From Pedobacter sp. MR2016-24 (lineage in GTDB: Bacteria; Bacteroidota; Bacteroidia; Sphingobacteriales; Sphingobacteriaceae), in NCBI RefSeq assembly GCF_026239655.1, contig NZ_JAPIVO010000007.1:1-64000 (forward strand): a stretch of 64,000 bases of DNA, in the 5' to 3' direction. Shown here in pieces: positions 45,658 through 54,706 of the stretch. The stretch's first letter is position 1; the number at the start of each line of letters is the position of its first letter. Under the pieces are notes generated by a model. That model searched no databases and was not told the DNA's origin. It saw nothing but the letters and a program-made list of their open reading frames with translations. The translations under genes were made by a program, and so were the position numbers.

Positions 45658-46854
45658 ATGAAAGCTGTTTTGAAAAACCTCACCTTCTGGGTGCTCATCG
45701 CTATTATTGCCGGTATCCTGCTGGGTCATTACTTCCCTGCTACTGCCGTAAAAATGGAAGTTGCAGGTAAAACATTTGTTGACATCATCAAGCTTTTCAT
45801 CGGCCCGATTATCTTCCTGACGATTGTGCTGGGGATCAGTGGTATGGGTGACCTGAAAAAGGTAGGCCGGATTGGTCTCAAATCGCTGATCTATTTTGAG
45901 GTACTGACAACCTTTGCCCTGGCCATAGGGATCCTGGTAGCGGTCATCATTGAACCCGGAAAAATCAGCAAAACCGGTCTCGAGGTGGAAGATCCATCGA
46001 AATATGTACAGTCGGCCGAAACCTCCGGATTCAGCTGGACAGCCTTCTTTTTATCCAACTTCACCTTACAGGTGCTGATTGTAGCCATTATTACGGGAAT
46101 CATCCTGAATTTCTCTAAACACCGGGAGAAAACAATAGTTCTGCTTGGCAAGGCATCGAAAATAGTATTTACAGGTTTGAAGTATGTGATGTACCTGGCG
46201 CCGCTGGGTGCTTTTGGCGGCATGGCTTATACGATCGGAAAGTTCGGCCTCCATACCTTAATTCCCCTGGCGAAGCTGATGGGAACAGTTTACCTGACCA
46301 TGTTCTTATTTGTTTTTGTGGTGCTTGGTGCGATACTGCGATTTTATAAGATGAGTATATTCAGGTTCCTGAAATATATAAAAGAGGAATTGCTGCTGGT
46401 ACTGGGTACTTCTTCTTCTGAATCGGCATTACCTTCTATTATGAATAAACTCGAGAAGATGGGTTGCAGTAAATCGGTAGTCGGCCTCGTGGTACCCACA
46501 GGTTATTCTTTTAATCTTGATGGCACCTCTATTTATTTGTCCATGGCCATCATATTTTTAGCGCAGTTATACAATGTACAGCTGAGTCTCGGTGAAATGG
46601 CAAGCATTATTGGCATCCTGATGGTGACGTCTAAAGGTGCTGCAGGGGTTACGGGCAGTGGGTTCATCATCCTGGCGAGTACACTGACGGCGATTCATAA
46701 AATTCCGGTAGAGGGATTGGCGTTTTTGCTGGGAGTTGATAAATTTATGAGTGAAGCAAGGGCGATTACGAACATTATCGGCAATGGGGTTGCTACAATA
46801 GTTATTGCGAAGAGCGAGAAAGAGTTTAACGCTCCAGCAGAAGCGCTGGTTTAA
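45658..46854 (+). CDS. Dicarboxylate/amino acid:cation symporter (DAACS family)
   Basis: 398 residues, multi-helix inner-membrane transporter. Family motifs: FIGPIIFLTIVLGISGMGDLKKVGRIG, the serine-rich hairpin LGTSSSESALPSIM and PTGYSFNLDGTSIY, plus GVDKFMSEARAITNIIGN with the substrate Asp/Arg. Imports C4-dicarboxylates or glutamate/aspartate with protons or sodium. It stands alone and is divergent from the WYL regulator, a plausible controller. Its stop codon begins the terminator hairpin. Confidence 0.94.
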   Translation: MKAVLKNLTFWVLIAIIAGILLGHYFPATAVKMEVAGKTFVDIIKLFIGPIIFLTIVLGISGMGDLKKVGRIGLKSLIYFEVLTTFALAIGILVAVIIEPGKISKTGLEVEDPSKYVQSAETSGFSWTAFFLSNFTLQVLIVAIITGIILNFSKHREKTIVLLGKASKIVFTGLKYVMYLAPLGAFGGMAYTIGKFGLHTLIPLAKLMGTVYLTMFLFVFVVLGAILRFYKMSIFRFLKYIKEELLLVLGTSSSESALPSIMNKLEKMGCSKSVVGLVVPTGYSFNLDGTSIYLSMAIIFLAQLYNVQLSLGEMASIIGILMVTSKGAAGVTGSGFIILASTLTAIHKIPVEGLAFLLGVDKFMSEARAITNIIGNGVATIVIAKSEKEFNAPAEALV

Positions 46855-46934
46855 AAACATGGGAACATTTTTCTTCCTCAGCATTTTGCTGAAGGGCAAA
46901 ATCCTGCATGTCAGAAAAACATTCCCATGTTTTT
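46853..46934. terminator. Terminator hairpin carrying the conserved core repeat, inverse orientation
   Basis: Outer arms AAAAACATGGGA (46853-46864) and TCCCATGTTTTT (46923-46934) enclose the core (46876-46912). The core is nearly the reverse complement of the cores at 48.0, 48.1 and 60.9 kb and contains GCATTTTGC and GCAAAATC. It directly follows the symporter stop. Confidence 0.7.
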
Positions 46935-47184
46935 AACGAATTCTAACCGGCAGGGTGTGTTAAGCTCTTTCATAGGCCCTTTGCAATTGGATTGAGCGGA
47001 ATCCTATTACAGCTATTTTACGTCATCAATGCTGCTTCATCCAGGGCTTGGTGTCGGGTGTAAGGAAAATTTATGAAGCTATATCGCCATGATGATTGAT
47101 ATTAGCGGTATAGTTTGATATGATCTGATTTGAAGACAATGGGGAGAAAGCGATTTACTGGCAGAGCTTATCTATTGACGGGAC
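46935..47184. other. Spacer without a gene
   Basis: No ORF. May contain unrecognisable remains of the upstream part of the cytochrome peroxidase fragment that starts near 47185. Confidence 0.3.
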
Positions 47185-47348
47185 TTTTTAGTGCAATCAA
47201 AAATTCACCCGCATGGAGTGGCTTCCTTCAAAACAACTTAAATTTACTCCCGCAGGAAAAATCGGAACTGATCGCCTTTTTAAAAATGTTAACCGATAGT
47301 GCTTTTATAAATAATCCTAAATTTGCAGCTCCAACAATAAACCGATGA
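47185..47348 (+). pseudogene. 3' fragment of a di-heme cytochrome-c peroxidase (MauG-like) gene
   Basis: SGFLQNNLNLLPQEKSELIAF, then LKMLTDSAFINNPKFAAP, is the usual C-terminus of cytochrome-c peroxidase/MauG proteins. The heme-binding part is missing upstream. The stop overlaps the next gene's ATG (ATGA at 47345-47348), so the complete gene was once co-translated with it. Confidence 0.65.
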
Positions 47349-47857
47349 AAACAAAATTACTCATTCTCCTTTTCGCCATAATCACTCTCCATACGATTAA
47401 ACCGCTCTCTGCAAAGGCCCAGACAATTGCGCGTGAAGCTACCGTAAAAATTACCGGAGAAGTGACCAGCCCCCTGGAAATCAACCTTAAGGAACTACAA
47501 AAATTCAATCAGACAACGGTAGTGAGGAAAGATAAAGATGGCAATGACCATAATTTTTCCGGAGTAATACTGGCTGAGATCCTGCAAAAAGCAGGTGCCA
47601 CCGTGGGCCCGCAGCTGAAAGGAGAAAACCTCAGCAAATATCTGCTCGTAGAGGCAAGTGACGGCTATCAGGTGATGTTCGCTCTTGCAGAACTGGATAA
47701 AAGCTTCACCGATCGTCTAATCATTCTGGCGGACAAAATGGATAACAAACCTCTTCCACCTGCCGACGGTCCCTTCAGAATCATTGTTCAGGATGAAAAG
47801 AAACCTGCCCGCTGCATCAAACAGGTAACCAGCATGCGGGTTGTTTTTGCGAAATAA
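47345..47857 (+). CDS. Exported molybdopterin-binding-domain-like protein
   Basis: 170 residues with a signal peptide (KLLILLFAIITLHTIKPLSAKAQ). The mature part (ATVKITGEVTSPLEINLKELQKF, FSGVILAEILQKAG, YLLVEASDGYQVMFALAELDKSF, PFRIIVQDEKKPARCIKQV) follows the sulfite-oxidase-type molybdopterin fold but is too short for a full enzyme and lacks the ECSGN cysteine. Probably a small periplasmic molybdopterin-fold protein. It faces the SoxC-like gene across the tandem terminators. Overlaps the peroxidase remnant by four bases. Confidence 0.75.
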   Translation: MKTKLLILLFAIITLHTIKPLSAKAQTIAREATVKITGEVTSPLEINLKELQKFNQTTVVRKDKDGNDHNFSGVILAEILQKAGATVGPQLKGENLSKYLLVEASDGYQVMFALAELDKSFTDRLIILADKMDNKPLPPADGPFRIIVQDEKKPARCIKQVTSMRVVFAK

Positions 47858-47878
47858 ATCCGCACTAATTTTCGGCAT

Positions 47879-47904
47879 GCAAACCTGAAAAAGGTTTGCT
47901 TTTG
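47879..47904 (+). terminator. Terminator after the molybdopterin-fold gene
   Basis: GCAAACCT (47879-47886) pairs with AGGTTTGC (47892-47899) around loop gaaaa, followed by TTTTG. Confidence 0.85.
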
Positions 47905-47914
47905 CATTTAAGGT

Positions 47915-48117
47915 AAAAAAAAACTCCATACCGGACCACCTCCCTACTGGAGCATGTCGATAAAAAAAGATTGTGTTGTATAACGACATGCAAGATTTTG
48001 CCCTTCAGCAAAAAACTAACCTCCATACCGGATCACCTCCCAGCTGGAGGTTTGGATAAAAAAAGATTGTGTTGTGTGACGACATGCAAGATTTTGCCCT
48101 TCAGCAAAATGTTGAGG
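47915..48117. repeat. Tandem pair of about 100-base repeats containing the core sequence
   Basis: Two consecutive units share ctccataccgga-cacctcc, then aaaaaaagattgtgttgt, then cgacatgcaagattttgc and ccttcagcaaaa. The first core is 47985-48014 and the second 48081-48117. Only the second has a full complementary right arm. Looks like a local duplication of the terminator element. Confidence 0.75.
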
Positions 48118-48142
48118 AGGAATACAATACAATCTTTTTTTA
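48058..48142. terminator. Terminator hairpin with the conserved core repeat
   Basis: The left arm starting aaaaaaagattgtgttg (48058) pairs with a right arm ending ...atacaatctttttt (48121-48140), with two G/T-type differences. The loop is the core at 48081-48117. It sits at the end of the SoxC-like gene and can serve transcripts from both directions. Confidence 0.75.
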
Positions 48143-49360
48143 TGTGTTGCCCAGCAACACCTCACCACTTTTAGCCACCCTCCACTGCGTCACCGGATTA
48201 AAATGATATCCTCCCTTACTTCCCCTCGCCTTGCAAAGATCTTCATATAGCGGTTGCACATAACCTGTTTCATCAACCGCACGACTCATAATTCCGGTTT
48301 CATTCCCTTTCCACTCCCACAAATACCTGAAACCGGTATGTGCCTTATCCAGCACTGGTCCCTGCAAATCGGCCTGCGACCATGACCTGCCATTATCCAC
48401 GCTGATTTCGACCTTCATTATCTTCCCGCGCCCACTCCAGGCAATGCCGCGGATTTCTATCCAGCCTCTTTCCAATCTCACCGGATAAGCCGGAAATGTG
48501 ATGATGGACCTTGCGTCCATCACAAAACTGAACTGCCTGACCATACCCTTGACGGTTTCCGTGTACTTCGATGTTTCCTCCCGCGTCATAAAAGGTGCGT
48601 CTGACACCTCAATCCTTCTGATCCACTTGATACAGGTATTCCCTTCCCATCCGGGGAGTAACAGTCTGGCGGGATATCCCTGCTCAGGACGGATGGCTTC
48701 GCCATTCTGCGCATATACGATCATGGCATCGTCCCAGCCCTTGCTGACAGGAATACTGCGCGTCATTACTGCGGCATCACCACCTTCGGCCAGGAACCAG
48801 CTTGCTTTAGGCTTTATGCCCACTTCCCTGAAAATGGTGGATAGCATCACTCCTGTCCATTCACTTGAGCTGGTGAGACCACAAATCTCCTGTGGCGTCA
48901 TCTCTTCCCTGCCGTTTCTGAAGTTGCCGGAACATTCGATGAAGCAGGTACGGGTAACTGACGGAAAACGTTTGAGGTCGGCCAGGCTGAATACCAGCGG
49001 GCGATCTACCATCCCGTGAATCAGCAGTTCATATTTCTGCGGGTCAATGATTGGAATACCACCATGATGCCGTTCGAAATGTAATGCTGAAGGTGTGATT
49101 GTACCATAAAGATCTTGCAAAGGTGTTCTTGAAGCAGTAGCAGAGGTGAGTCGCGCTGACTTTTCAAATGTTGAAACCTGTCCCGATAATGAGGGACCTG
49201 CTCCGGTGATTTTGGTGGGATCGGGAGGTATAATGAGCGGTTGCGGCACGGCAGCCTGTACCACTTTACCCACTGAGGTTTGAACCAGTACGACCGCAGC
49301 AGTGGCTGCAACACCTAAAAGTGACCTGCGACTTATTTTATAATCCTTATCGTCTTCCAT
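48140..49360 (-). CDS. SoxC-like sulfite dehydrogenase, molybdopterin subunit
   Basis: 406 residues. Tat signal SRRSLLG at 10-16. The sulfite-oxidase fold is shown by the molybdenum ligand Cys143 in FIECSGNFRNG, WTGVMLSTIFREVG, EQGYPARLLLPGWEGNTCIKWI and the C-terminal dimerisation domain (IAWSGRGKIMKVEISVDNG). It oxidises sulfite or a related reduced sulfur group in the periplasm, passing electrons to the cytochrome c encoded upstream (30-base gap). The other Sox proteins (SoxA, X, Y, Z, B) are not in the window. Confidence 0.92.
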   Translation of the reverse strand: MEDDKDYKISRRSLLGVAATAAVVLVQTSVGKVVQAAVPQPLIIPPDPTKITGAGPSLSGQVSTFEKSARLTSATASRTPLQDLYGTITPSALHFERHHGGIPIIDPQKYELLIHGMVDRPLVFSLADLKRFPSVTRTCFIECSGNFRNGREEMTPQEICGLTSSSEWTGVMLSTIFREVGIKPKASWFLAEGGDAAVMTRSIPVSKGWDDAMIVYAQNGEAIRPEQGYPARLLLPGWEGNTCIKWIRRIEVSDAPFMTREETSKYTETVKGMVRQFSFVMDARSIITFPAYPVRLERGWIEIRGIAWSGRGKIMKVEISVDNGRSWSQADLQGPVLDKAHTGFRYLWEWKGNETGIMSRAVDETGYVQPLYEDLCKARGSKGGYHFNPVTQWRVAKSGEVLLGNT

Positions 49361-49390
49361 TGTGTTAATGAATAAGTTCTGAATTTGATA

Positions 49391-49975
49391 TTATCTGATC
49401 TCATTACCGCCCCGCCTGTTGTCTGTTACGTAACGCTTTTTAGCGGGCATGACGATTTTTGGGAGGCTCTGCTGATTAATGACCGCGTTTTCGGGAATCA
49501 CCTTATTGGCAAATAATAAAAATGCGGTGAGGTCATATACTTCCTGATTGCTGAGGGAGCCTGGTGCATTGTAAGGCATTGCTCTTCTCACATAATCAAA
49601 TATGGTGGTCGCGTAAGGCCAGTAAGTACCTATCGTTTTTGTTTTTTCTGTTGGATGATCCAGAAATAACGGGCCACCCGGAAGCTCAAGGCTCGCTTTA
49701 TCACCATGACCATGGCAGGAAGTACATTTCGACTGGTAGATCAGCAGACCGGTTTTAATACGACCGGTTCCGGCGGGGAGTCCCCTTCCATCAGGCATCA
49801 CATCGATATCCCATGCCGTAATTTCTTCCGGTCTGGCTGCTCTGCCAAACCCGAAACGGGCAGGTTGCACTTTGTCTTTTTCCAGCAGGAGGCCGACGCC
49901 ATAAAGCAGTCCGCCTCCTATCAGGAAGGCCAGTCCATAAATAAAGTAAATATTTATTTTGACGGACTTAAACAT
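49391..49975 (-). CDS. SoxD-like membrane-anchored cytochrome c
   Basis: 194 residues. One N-terminal membrane anchor (about 10-30) and a heme c site CTSCH at 84-88, with a candidate methionine ligand in RRAMPYNAPGSLS. It probably accepts electrons from the SoxC-like subunit. It starts one base after the SusD stop, so it is part of the same transcript. Confidence 0.87.
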   Translation of the reverse strand: MFKSVKINIYFIYGLAFLIGGGLLYGVGLLLEKDKVQPARFGFGRAARPEEITAWDIDVMPDGRGLPAGTGRIKTGLLIYQSKCTSCHGHGDKASLELPGGPLFLDHPTEKTKTIGTYWPYATTIFDYVRRAMPYNAPGSLSNQEVYDLTAFLLFANKVIPENAVINQQSLPKIVMPAKKRYVTDNRRGGNEIR

Positions 49976-49976
49976 A

Positions 49977-51311
49977 TTAATATCCAGGGTTTTGAACTAA
50001 CGCATTATCCAGTTGTAATTGTGCAATAGGTATAGGCAGAAGTAATTTTGTCTGGTCGGTAATGTTCAACACCGCGGCAGCACGACCGGTACGAACCAGG
50101 TCAAACCAACGGTGTGCTTCAAAAGCAAATTCAAGCCTTCTTTCATTTTCGATAGCCAGCAATACCTCCGGAACTGTAGCAGCGGTTGTCCCGGTGAGCC
50201 CGGCACGATCGCGCACGGCGTTCAGATCGGTAATTGCGCCTGCAGTATTGTTGAGCTGTGCCCTTGCTTCTGCACGGATCAGGTATTGTTCGGCGATCCT
50301 GAATACATAAGTAGGATCAGTAGCCGGACTCCTGTAATAAAGGGTGCCGTACCAGCGATTCTGATTGTCCAGTGCCACCAATGCACTTCTGGTACCACCG
50401 ATCAAAGGATTGTTGACGAGCGCGACAAAAGCATCGTTTGGTGCCCATTGCCTGGTACCGCCATTCTGCTGCGGCTGCCATTGATTACGGTGTCCATTGG
50501 TCTCATTTGTACTGTAGAAGAACTCAAAAATTGATTCATTGGTACCACGTTTATCCGCCGGAAAATAGAAAGCGTTATAGGGTTTCAGCAATTGATAAGC
50601 GGCATTGTCACCGATCAGTTTAGTGGCATACTCTTCCGCTTTAGCCCAGTTTTTCTGATACAGGTAAAACCTTGCCTTTAATGCCCAGACGGTTTTGCGC
50701 GTGGCCCGGAAACGGTCTGTAGTTTCCTGCAATAAGGGCTCGGCCGCTTCAAGATCTGCCAATACCTGTGCATAGGTGGCCTCCTGACTGCTGCGCGCAA
50801 TGCCCCGGTTATCATTTGCACTGAGGGTTGATCTGGTGATCAAAGGTACGCCACCCCAGATACGGGCAAGGTCAAAGTAATTCAATGCCCTAATGAAGTA
50901 AGCCTCACCAAGATATTGATTTTTAAGCACATCAGTAAGCAAAGGATCAGTCACGGCAGGCACTTTGCTGAGTACGTTATTGGCTCTGTTGATGCTGACG
51001 TATGCACCGCGCCATACGGAGTCTATTGTAGAATTTTCGGGGCTGACTTTATGGTTGATGAATTCCTGGATCTGGGATTGTGATCCGGTCCACTGCACAT
51101 TGTCGCCCGACAAATAGGCGATAGACTGGAAGCTGATGCTGTAATAATTTCTTGCCGCATTGTATACTCCCCTCACCGCAGTTTCGGCGGATGTTTTATC
51201 GGTGATAGTCGCCTCATCGGATATAGATGCGCGTGGTTCTACCTCCAGAAATTTCTTGCAGGAGCTGGTAGCGATGAGCAGTACTATGGGAATGATATAG
51301 GTTAATTTCAT
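49977..51311 (-). CDS. SusD/RagB-family outer-membrane lipoprotein
   Basis: 444 residues. Lipoprotein signal with lipobox cysteine (LLIATSSCKKFLEVEP). SusD features: AETAVRGVYNAARNYY, GEAYFIRALNYFDLARIWGGVPLI and the C-terminal EQYLIRAEARAQLNNTAGAITDLNAVRDRAG. It binds the substrate on top of the SusC partner. Substrate unknown; the sulfur enzymes in the same unit suggest a sulfated or sulfonated compound. Confidence 0.93.
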   Translation of the reverse strand: MKLTYIIPIVLLIATSSCKKFLEVEPRASISDEATITDKTSAETAVRGVYNAARNYYSISFQSIAYLSGDNVQWTGSQSQIQEFINHKVSPENSTIDSVWRGAYVSINRANNVLSKVPAVTDPLLTDVLKNQYLGEAYFIRALNYFDLARIWGGVPLITRSTLSANDNRGIARSSQEATYAQVLADLEAAEPLLQETTDRFRATRKTVWALKARFYLYQKNWAKAEEYATKLIGDNAAYQLLKPYNAFYFPADKRGTNESIFEFFYSTNETNGHRNQWQPQQNGGTRQWAPNDAFVALVNNPLIGGTRSALVALDNQNRWYGTLYYRSPATDPTYVFRIAEQYLIRAEARAQLNNTAGAITDLNAVRDRAGLTGTTAATVPEVLLAIENERRLEFAFEAHRWFDLVRTGRAAAVLNITDQTKLLLPIPIAQLQLDNALVQNPGY

Positions 51312-51355
51312 GATGTTATAATTTTATTGAACAAATGATGTTGATGTCGCCTCAT

Positions 51356-54300
51356 TTATAAAGTAACGTTAAGCCCGATCTGTATTCCCCTGGGTTGCGG
51401 AGGTGTGCCAAGATCTATTCCCTGTTCATTCTGATTACTGGAGACACTGGATTCCGGATCAAGACCGGTATAATTGGTCATGGTGAGCAGGTTGGTACCA
51501 ATCACGAAAAAGCGCAGGCCTTCAATTTTAACCTTTTGTGTGACATACTTTGGTAAGGTATAACCGAAGGTGAGCGATTTTAAACGAAGGAATGAACCGT
51601 CTTCCAGCCACCGGCTGCCACCGTCTTTGTAGTTATTGATATTGATACCATCCGGACGAGGGGTATCAGTCACATCACCCGGCTGCTGCCACCTGTCCAG
51701 GTTACTGGCAAAAATCACCCTTGCCGCATCCCTCGCCCCTCCGCCTTCACCAAAAAAGCGGTTATGGTTATAAATCTTATTGCCATAAGAGAAAGAGAAA
51801 AACAGGTTGGCGTCGAACCCTTTATAAGTAAAACTATTGGTGAGCCCCCCAAAAAATTTAGGCCAGATATTACCATAAATCTGTCTGTCTGCCACGGTAA
51901 TCTTTCCATCATTATTGACATCCTCGTAAACCGAATTACCCGTCTGAGGATCCACATACAATTCTTTGTACAGCCAGAAGGAATATAAAGGCGAGCCCTG
52001 CTGCTGCAGGATGAGATCACGACTGCCGTATTTCAGTGCTGTGCTGAGTTTTTCAATATTGTTCTTGTTTTGCGCAACATTGAAGGAAGTGCTCCAGCTG
52101 AAATCATCTGTTTTAATATTAACAGCACTGATATTCAACTCAAAACCCTTGTTACTGATTTCCGCAGCATTGCTGGTGTAGGTACCAAAACCTGTAGTAG
52201 CCGGCAGTGCTACCTGCAGCAGGCCGTTGTCGGTATATTTTCGGTAATAATTGAATTCAATCCCTATACGGTCGTTGAACAGCGACAGATCAGTTCCTAT
52301 ATTAAACTGTTTGGTACGCTCCCATTTCAGGTCCGGATTGGCCAGCTGCTGTGGCGCAATACCCGGATTATCCTGATAGGAACTTCCGCCGTTCCAGAGT
52401 CCGAGCGTAGCAAAGTCGCCCAGGCCATTCTGGTTCCCGGTAATTCCGTAACTGGTACGGATTTTAAAGTCGCTGATAAAAGCCACATCTTTCAAAAAGT
52501 TCTCTTTCTTTAGTCGCCATGCCGCACCCGCAGAAGGAAAATATCCCCAACGGTTATTGTCGCCAAAGCGGGACGAACCATCTGCCCTGATAATTAAATC
52601 AAACAGGTATTTTCCATCAAAACTGTAATCTGCTTTGGAAAAGAAGGAAGCCAGGGTATTTTTTGACCATCCCTGGCTACTCGTTGTCGTAGAAGCAGAA
52701 GAGATTTGTTTGAACGAATTATTCGCAAAACCTCTCCCTGTGGCACCGGTGAAAGTGGCCACATCACTTTGCAAAGTATTACCCACCAGTAAGCCGAAAC
52801 CGTGTTTTCCGGCGGTCTTTCTATAGGTCAGTGTTTGTTCATTAATAAGTGAGGTAGACTGGCTTATTGTTGAGGTAGCCAGACCATTAGGACTGCCGGA
52901 AATCAAAAATGTATTCCAGTATTCTGACTCATTGTAATTGTTGTAATCTACCCCAACGCTGGAACGGAAACTCAGGTTCGGCGAAAATTTAACCTCCCCA
53001 TACAGGTTCCCGATATAACGTAAACTCGTTGAGTTGACATCGTAATATTTAAGCAGCAGATCCACGTTATCGAAACCTGCACGGCCTACAGATACCCCCA
53101 GCTCATTTACCGGTGAAAGGTAGGTTGGCGTATGCAGTGCTGCCTGGAGCAGACCACCTGCGGGACCATCACCTGCCCTGGCCTGGTTCCGGTGTGTACG
53201 GCCGAAAGTATTGCTGACACCGATGGTAACTTTATCATTGATCTTCTGATCGAGGTTTACCTTAAAACTGGCACGGTCGAACGTAATGGGACTCAGTATG
53301 GATTCCTGTTTGTTATAACCGGCAGCGATGTAATATTTTGTTTCGGCAGAACCGCCCGATAAGGAAAGGTCATAATTCTGGAGGCCGGCTGTTTTGAAAA
53401 CCTGATCCAGCCTGTCGTAAGTCTGCTGCTCTTCAGGCAAACCTCGTCCACCTTCCGCAACAGGACGAAAAGGTCGCGTAGCAAAAGGATTACCTGTATT
53501 TATCCAGTTTTCGTTGACCAGCGCAGCATGTTGCGGACCAGTGGTCAGCTCCCATAATTTCTCTGCCTTTGACCAGCCGAAAGAGGTATTGAAATTGATT
53601 TTCGGCTTCTGGTTGAATTTCCCTCTTTTCGTGGTGATGAGGATCACCCCGTTTGCGCCACGTGAGCCATACAATGCTGTTGCATCCGCATCTTTCAGGA
53701 CTTCTACTGAAGCGATATCTTCCGGGTTGATATCTGATATGGGTGAGGTTGCCTTACCGCCTGTCCCGATTGTCTGGAGACTACGGCTGTTCATGAACAC
53801 ACCATCCAGGACATACAAAGGCCCGTTTCCTGCATTGATAGAAGTAGCCCCACGTACACGGACATTGATTGCTTCGCCGGGAACACCCGTATTGGAAGAG
53901 ATTTGTACACCCGCTACCTTACCCTGTAACTGCGCGTCGAAACTGCCCGCGGGAATGGATTTGGTATCAGCAAGGTCGACCTTAGTGATGGAGCCGATCA
54001 TATTTTTGCGCTGCTGGGTGACGTAACCGACAACAACAACGTCGTTCAGGTCATTCTGCAACTCTTTGAGCTCTACATCAATGTAGGCACCATTTGCGGT
54101 CACTTCCCTTTGCTGATAACCAACGAAACTGATGATCAGCGTATAAGGGAATTTCTGCCCGGTGACGAAGCTGAATTTACCATCCGCATCTGCGGATACT
54201 TCATGTGTGGTGCCTTTGATATGCACCCTTGCGCCGGGAAGTGGTGTTCTTGCTTTCGCGTCAAGCACTCTCCCGTTGAGTGTAGAATTGATGAGGGGCT

Positions 54301-54394
54301 TTGTCTGTGCAGCCAATATCAGGGGCACAAACAGGTATAAGATGAACAAGCCGCTGACCTTCGCTGTCAGTTTTGTTATTCTGAAACTTTGCAT
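51356..54394 (-). CDS. SusC/RagA TonB-dependent outer-membrane transporter
   Basis: 1012 residues from the ATG at 54394, where a signal peptide begins (LFILYLFVPLILAAQT). An earlier in-frame start adds about 52 residues with no signal character. A carboxypeptidase-D-like domain (LNGRVLDAKARTPLPGARV), TonB plug (VRGATSINAGNGPLYVLDGV, EVLKDADATALYGSRGANGV) and a 22-strand-type barrel follow. It lacks an N-terminal FecR-interacting extension, so it is not controlled by a FecR/ECF pair directly. 44 bases upstream of the SusD gene. Confidence 0.95.
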   Translation of the reverse strand: MQSFRITKLTAKVSGLFILYLFVPLILAAQTKPLINSTLNGRVLDAKARTPLPGARVHIKGTTHEVSADADGKFSFVTGQKFPYTLIISFVGYQQREVTANGAYIDVELKELQNDLNDVVVVGYVTQQRKNMIGSITKVDLADTKSIPAGSFDAQLQGKVAGVQISSNTGVPGEAINVRVRGATSINAGNGPLYVLDGVFMNSRSLQTIGTGGKATSPISDINPEDIASVEVLKDADATALYGSRGANGVILITTKRGKFNQKPKINFNTSFGWSKAEKLWELTTGPQHAALVNENWINTGNPFATRPFRPVAEGGRGLPEEQQTYDRLDQVFKTAGLQNYDLSLSGGSAETKYYIAAGYNKQESILSPITFDRASFKVNLDQKINDKVTIGVSNTFGRTHRNQARAGDGPAGGLLQAALHTPTYLSPVNELGVSVGRAGFDNVDLLLKYYDVNSTSLRYIGNLYGEVKFSPNLSFRSSVGVDYNNYNESEYWNTFLISGSPNGLATSTISQSTSLINEQTLTYRKTAGKHGFGLLVGNTLQSDVATFTGATGRGFANNSFKQISSASTTTSSQGWSKNTLASFFSKADYSFDGKYLFDLIIRADGSSRFGDNNRWGYFPSAGAAWRLKKENFLKDVAFISDFKIRTSYGITGNQNGLGDFATLGLWNGGSSYQDNPGIAPQQLANPDLKWERTKQFNIGTDLSLFNDRIGIEFNYYRKYTDNGLLQVALPATTGFGTYTSNAAEISNKGFELNISAVNIKTDDFSWSTSFNVAQNKNNIEKLSTALKYGSRDLILQQQGSPLYSFWLYKELYVDPQTGNSVYEDVNNDGKITVADRQIYGNIWPKFFGGLTNSFTYKGFDANLFFSFSYGNKIYNHNRFFGEGGGARDAARVIFASNLDRWQQPGDVTDTPRPDGININNYKDGGSRWLEDGSFLRLKSLTFGYTLPKYVTQKVKIEGLRFFVIGTNLLTMTNYTGLDPESSVSSNQNEQGIDLGTPPQPRGIQIGLNVTL

Positions 54395-54706
54395 ACTTTT
54401 ACAGATGGAATAATTTATGGATGGAGGCAGGCGTCGGGTCCAAGCGAAATCCTGCTTCTTTAATTTAAACCCTGGGGGGATACTTGGTATTCCCCTTGTT
54501 TTCTTTTGTTCTTTGTCGTTTGTTTGCAGGTGCTGAACTGCTCCGCTCAACGACCTTTATTGTAAATCTCTCTTTTTATATCCTCCTCTTTATGCTGATC
54601 ATTTCGCCACCTCCGGGAGATGCTAAGATCTGTTTATAAACCTTTGAGTTATGATGTGATATCCACTCTTCTTATTCTGATACCTCGGTATAGCCGACAG
54701 CTTTCC
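54395..54706. other. Intergenic region between the YeiH and SusC genes
   Basis: 312 bases without a gene. A separate SusC promoter could lie here, but I see no convincing TAnnTTTG box with a matching -33 element. Read-through from the upstream gene is possible. Confidence 0.35.
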
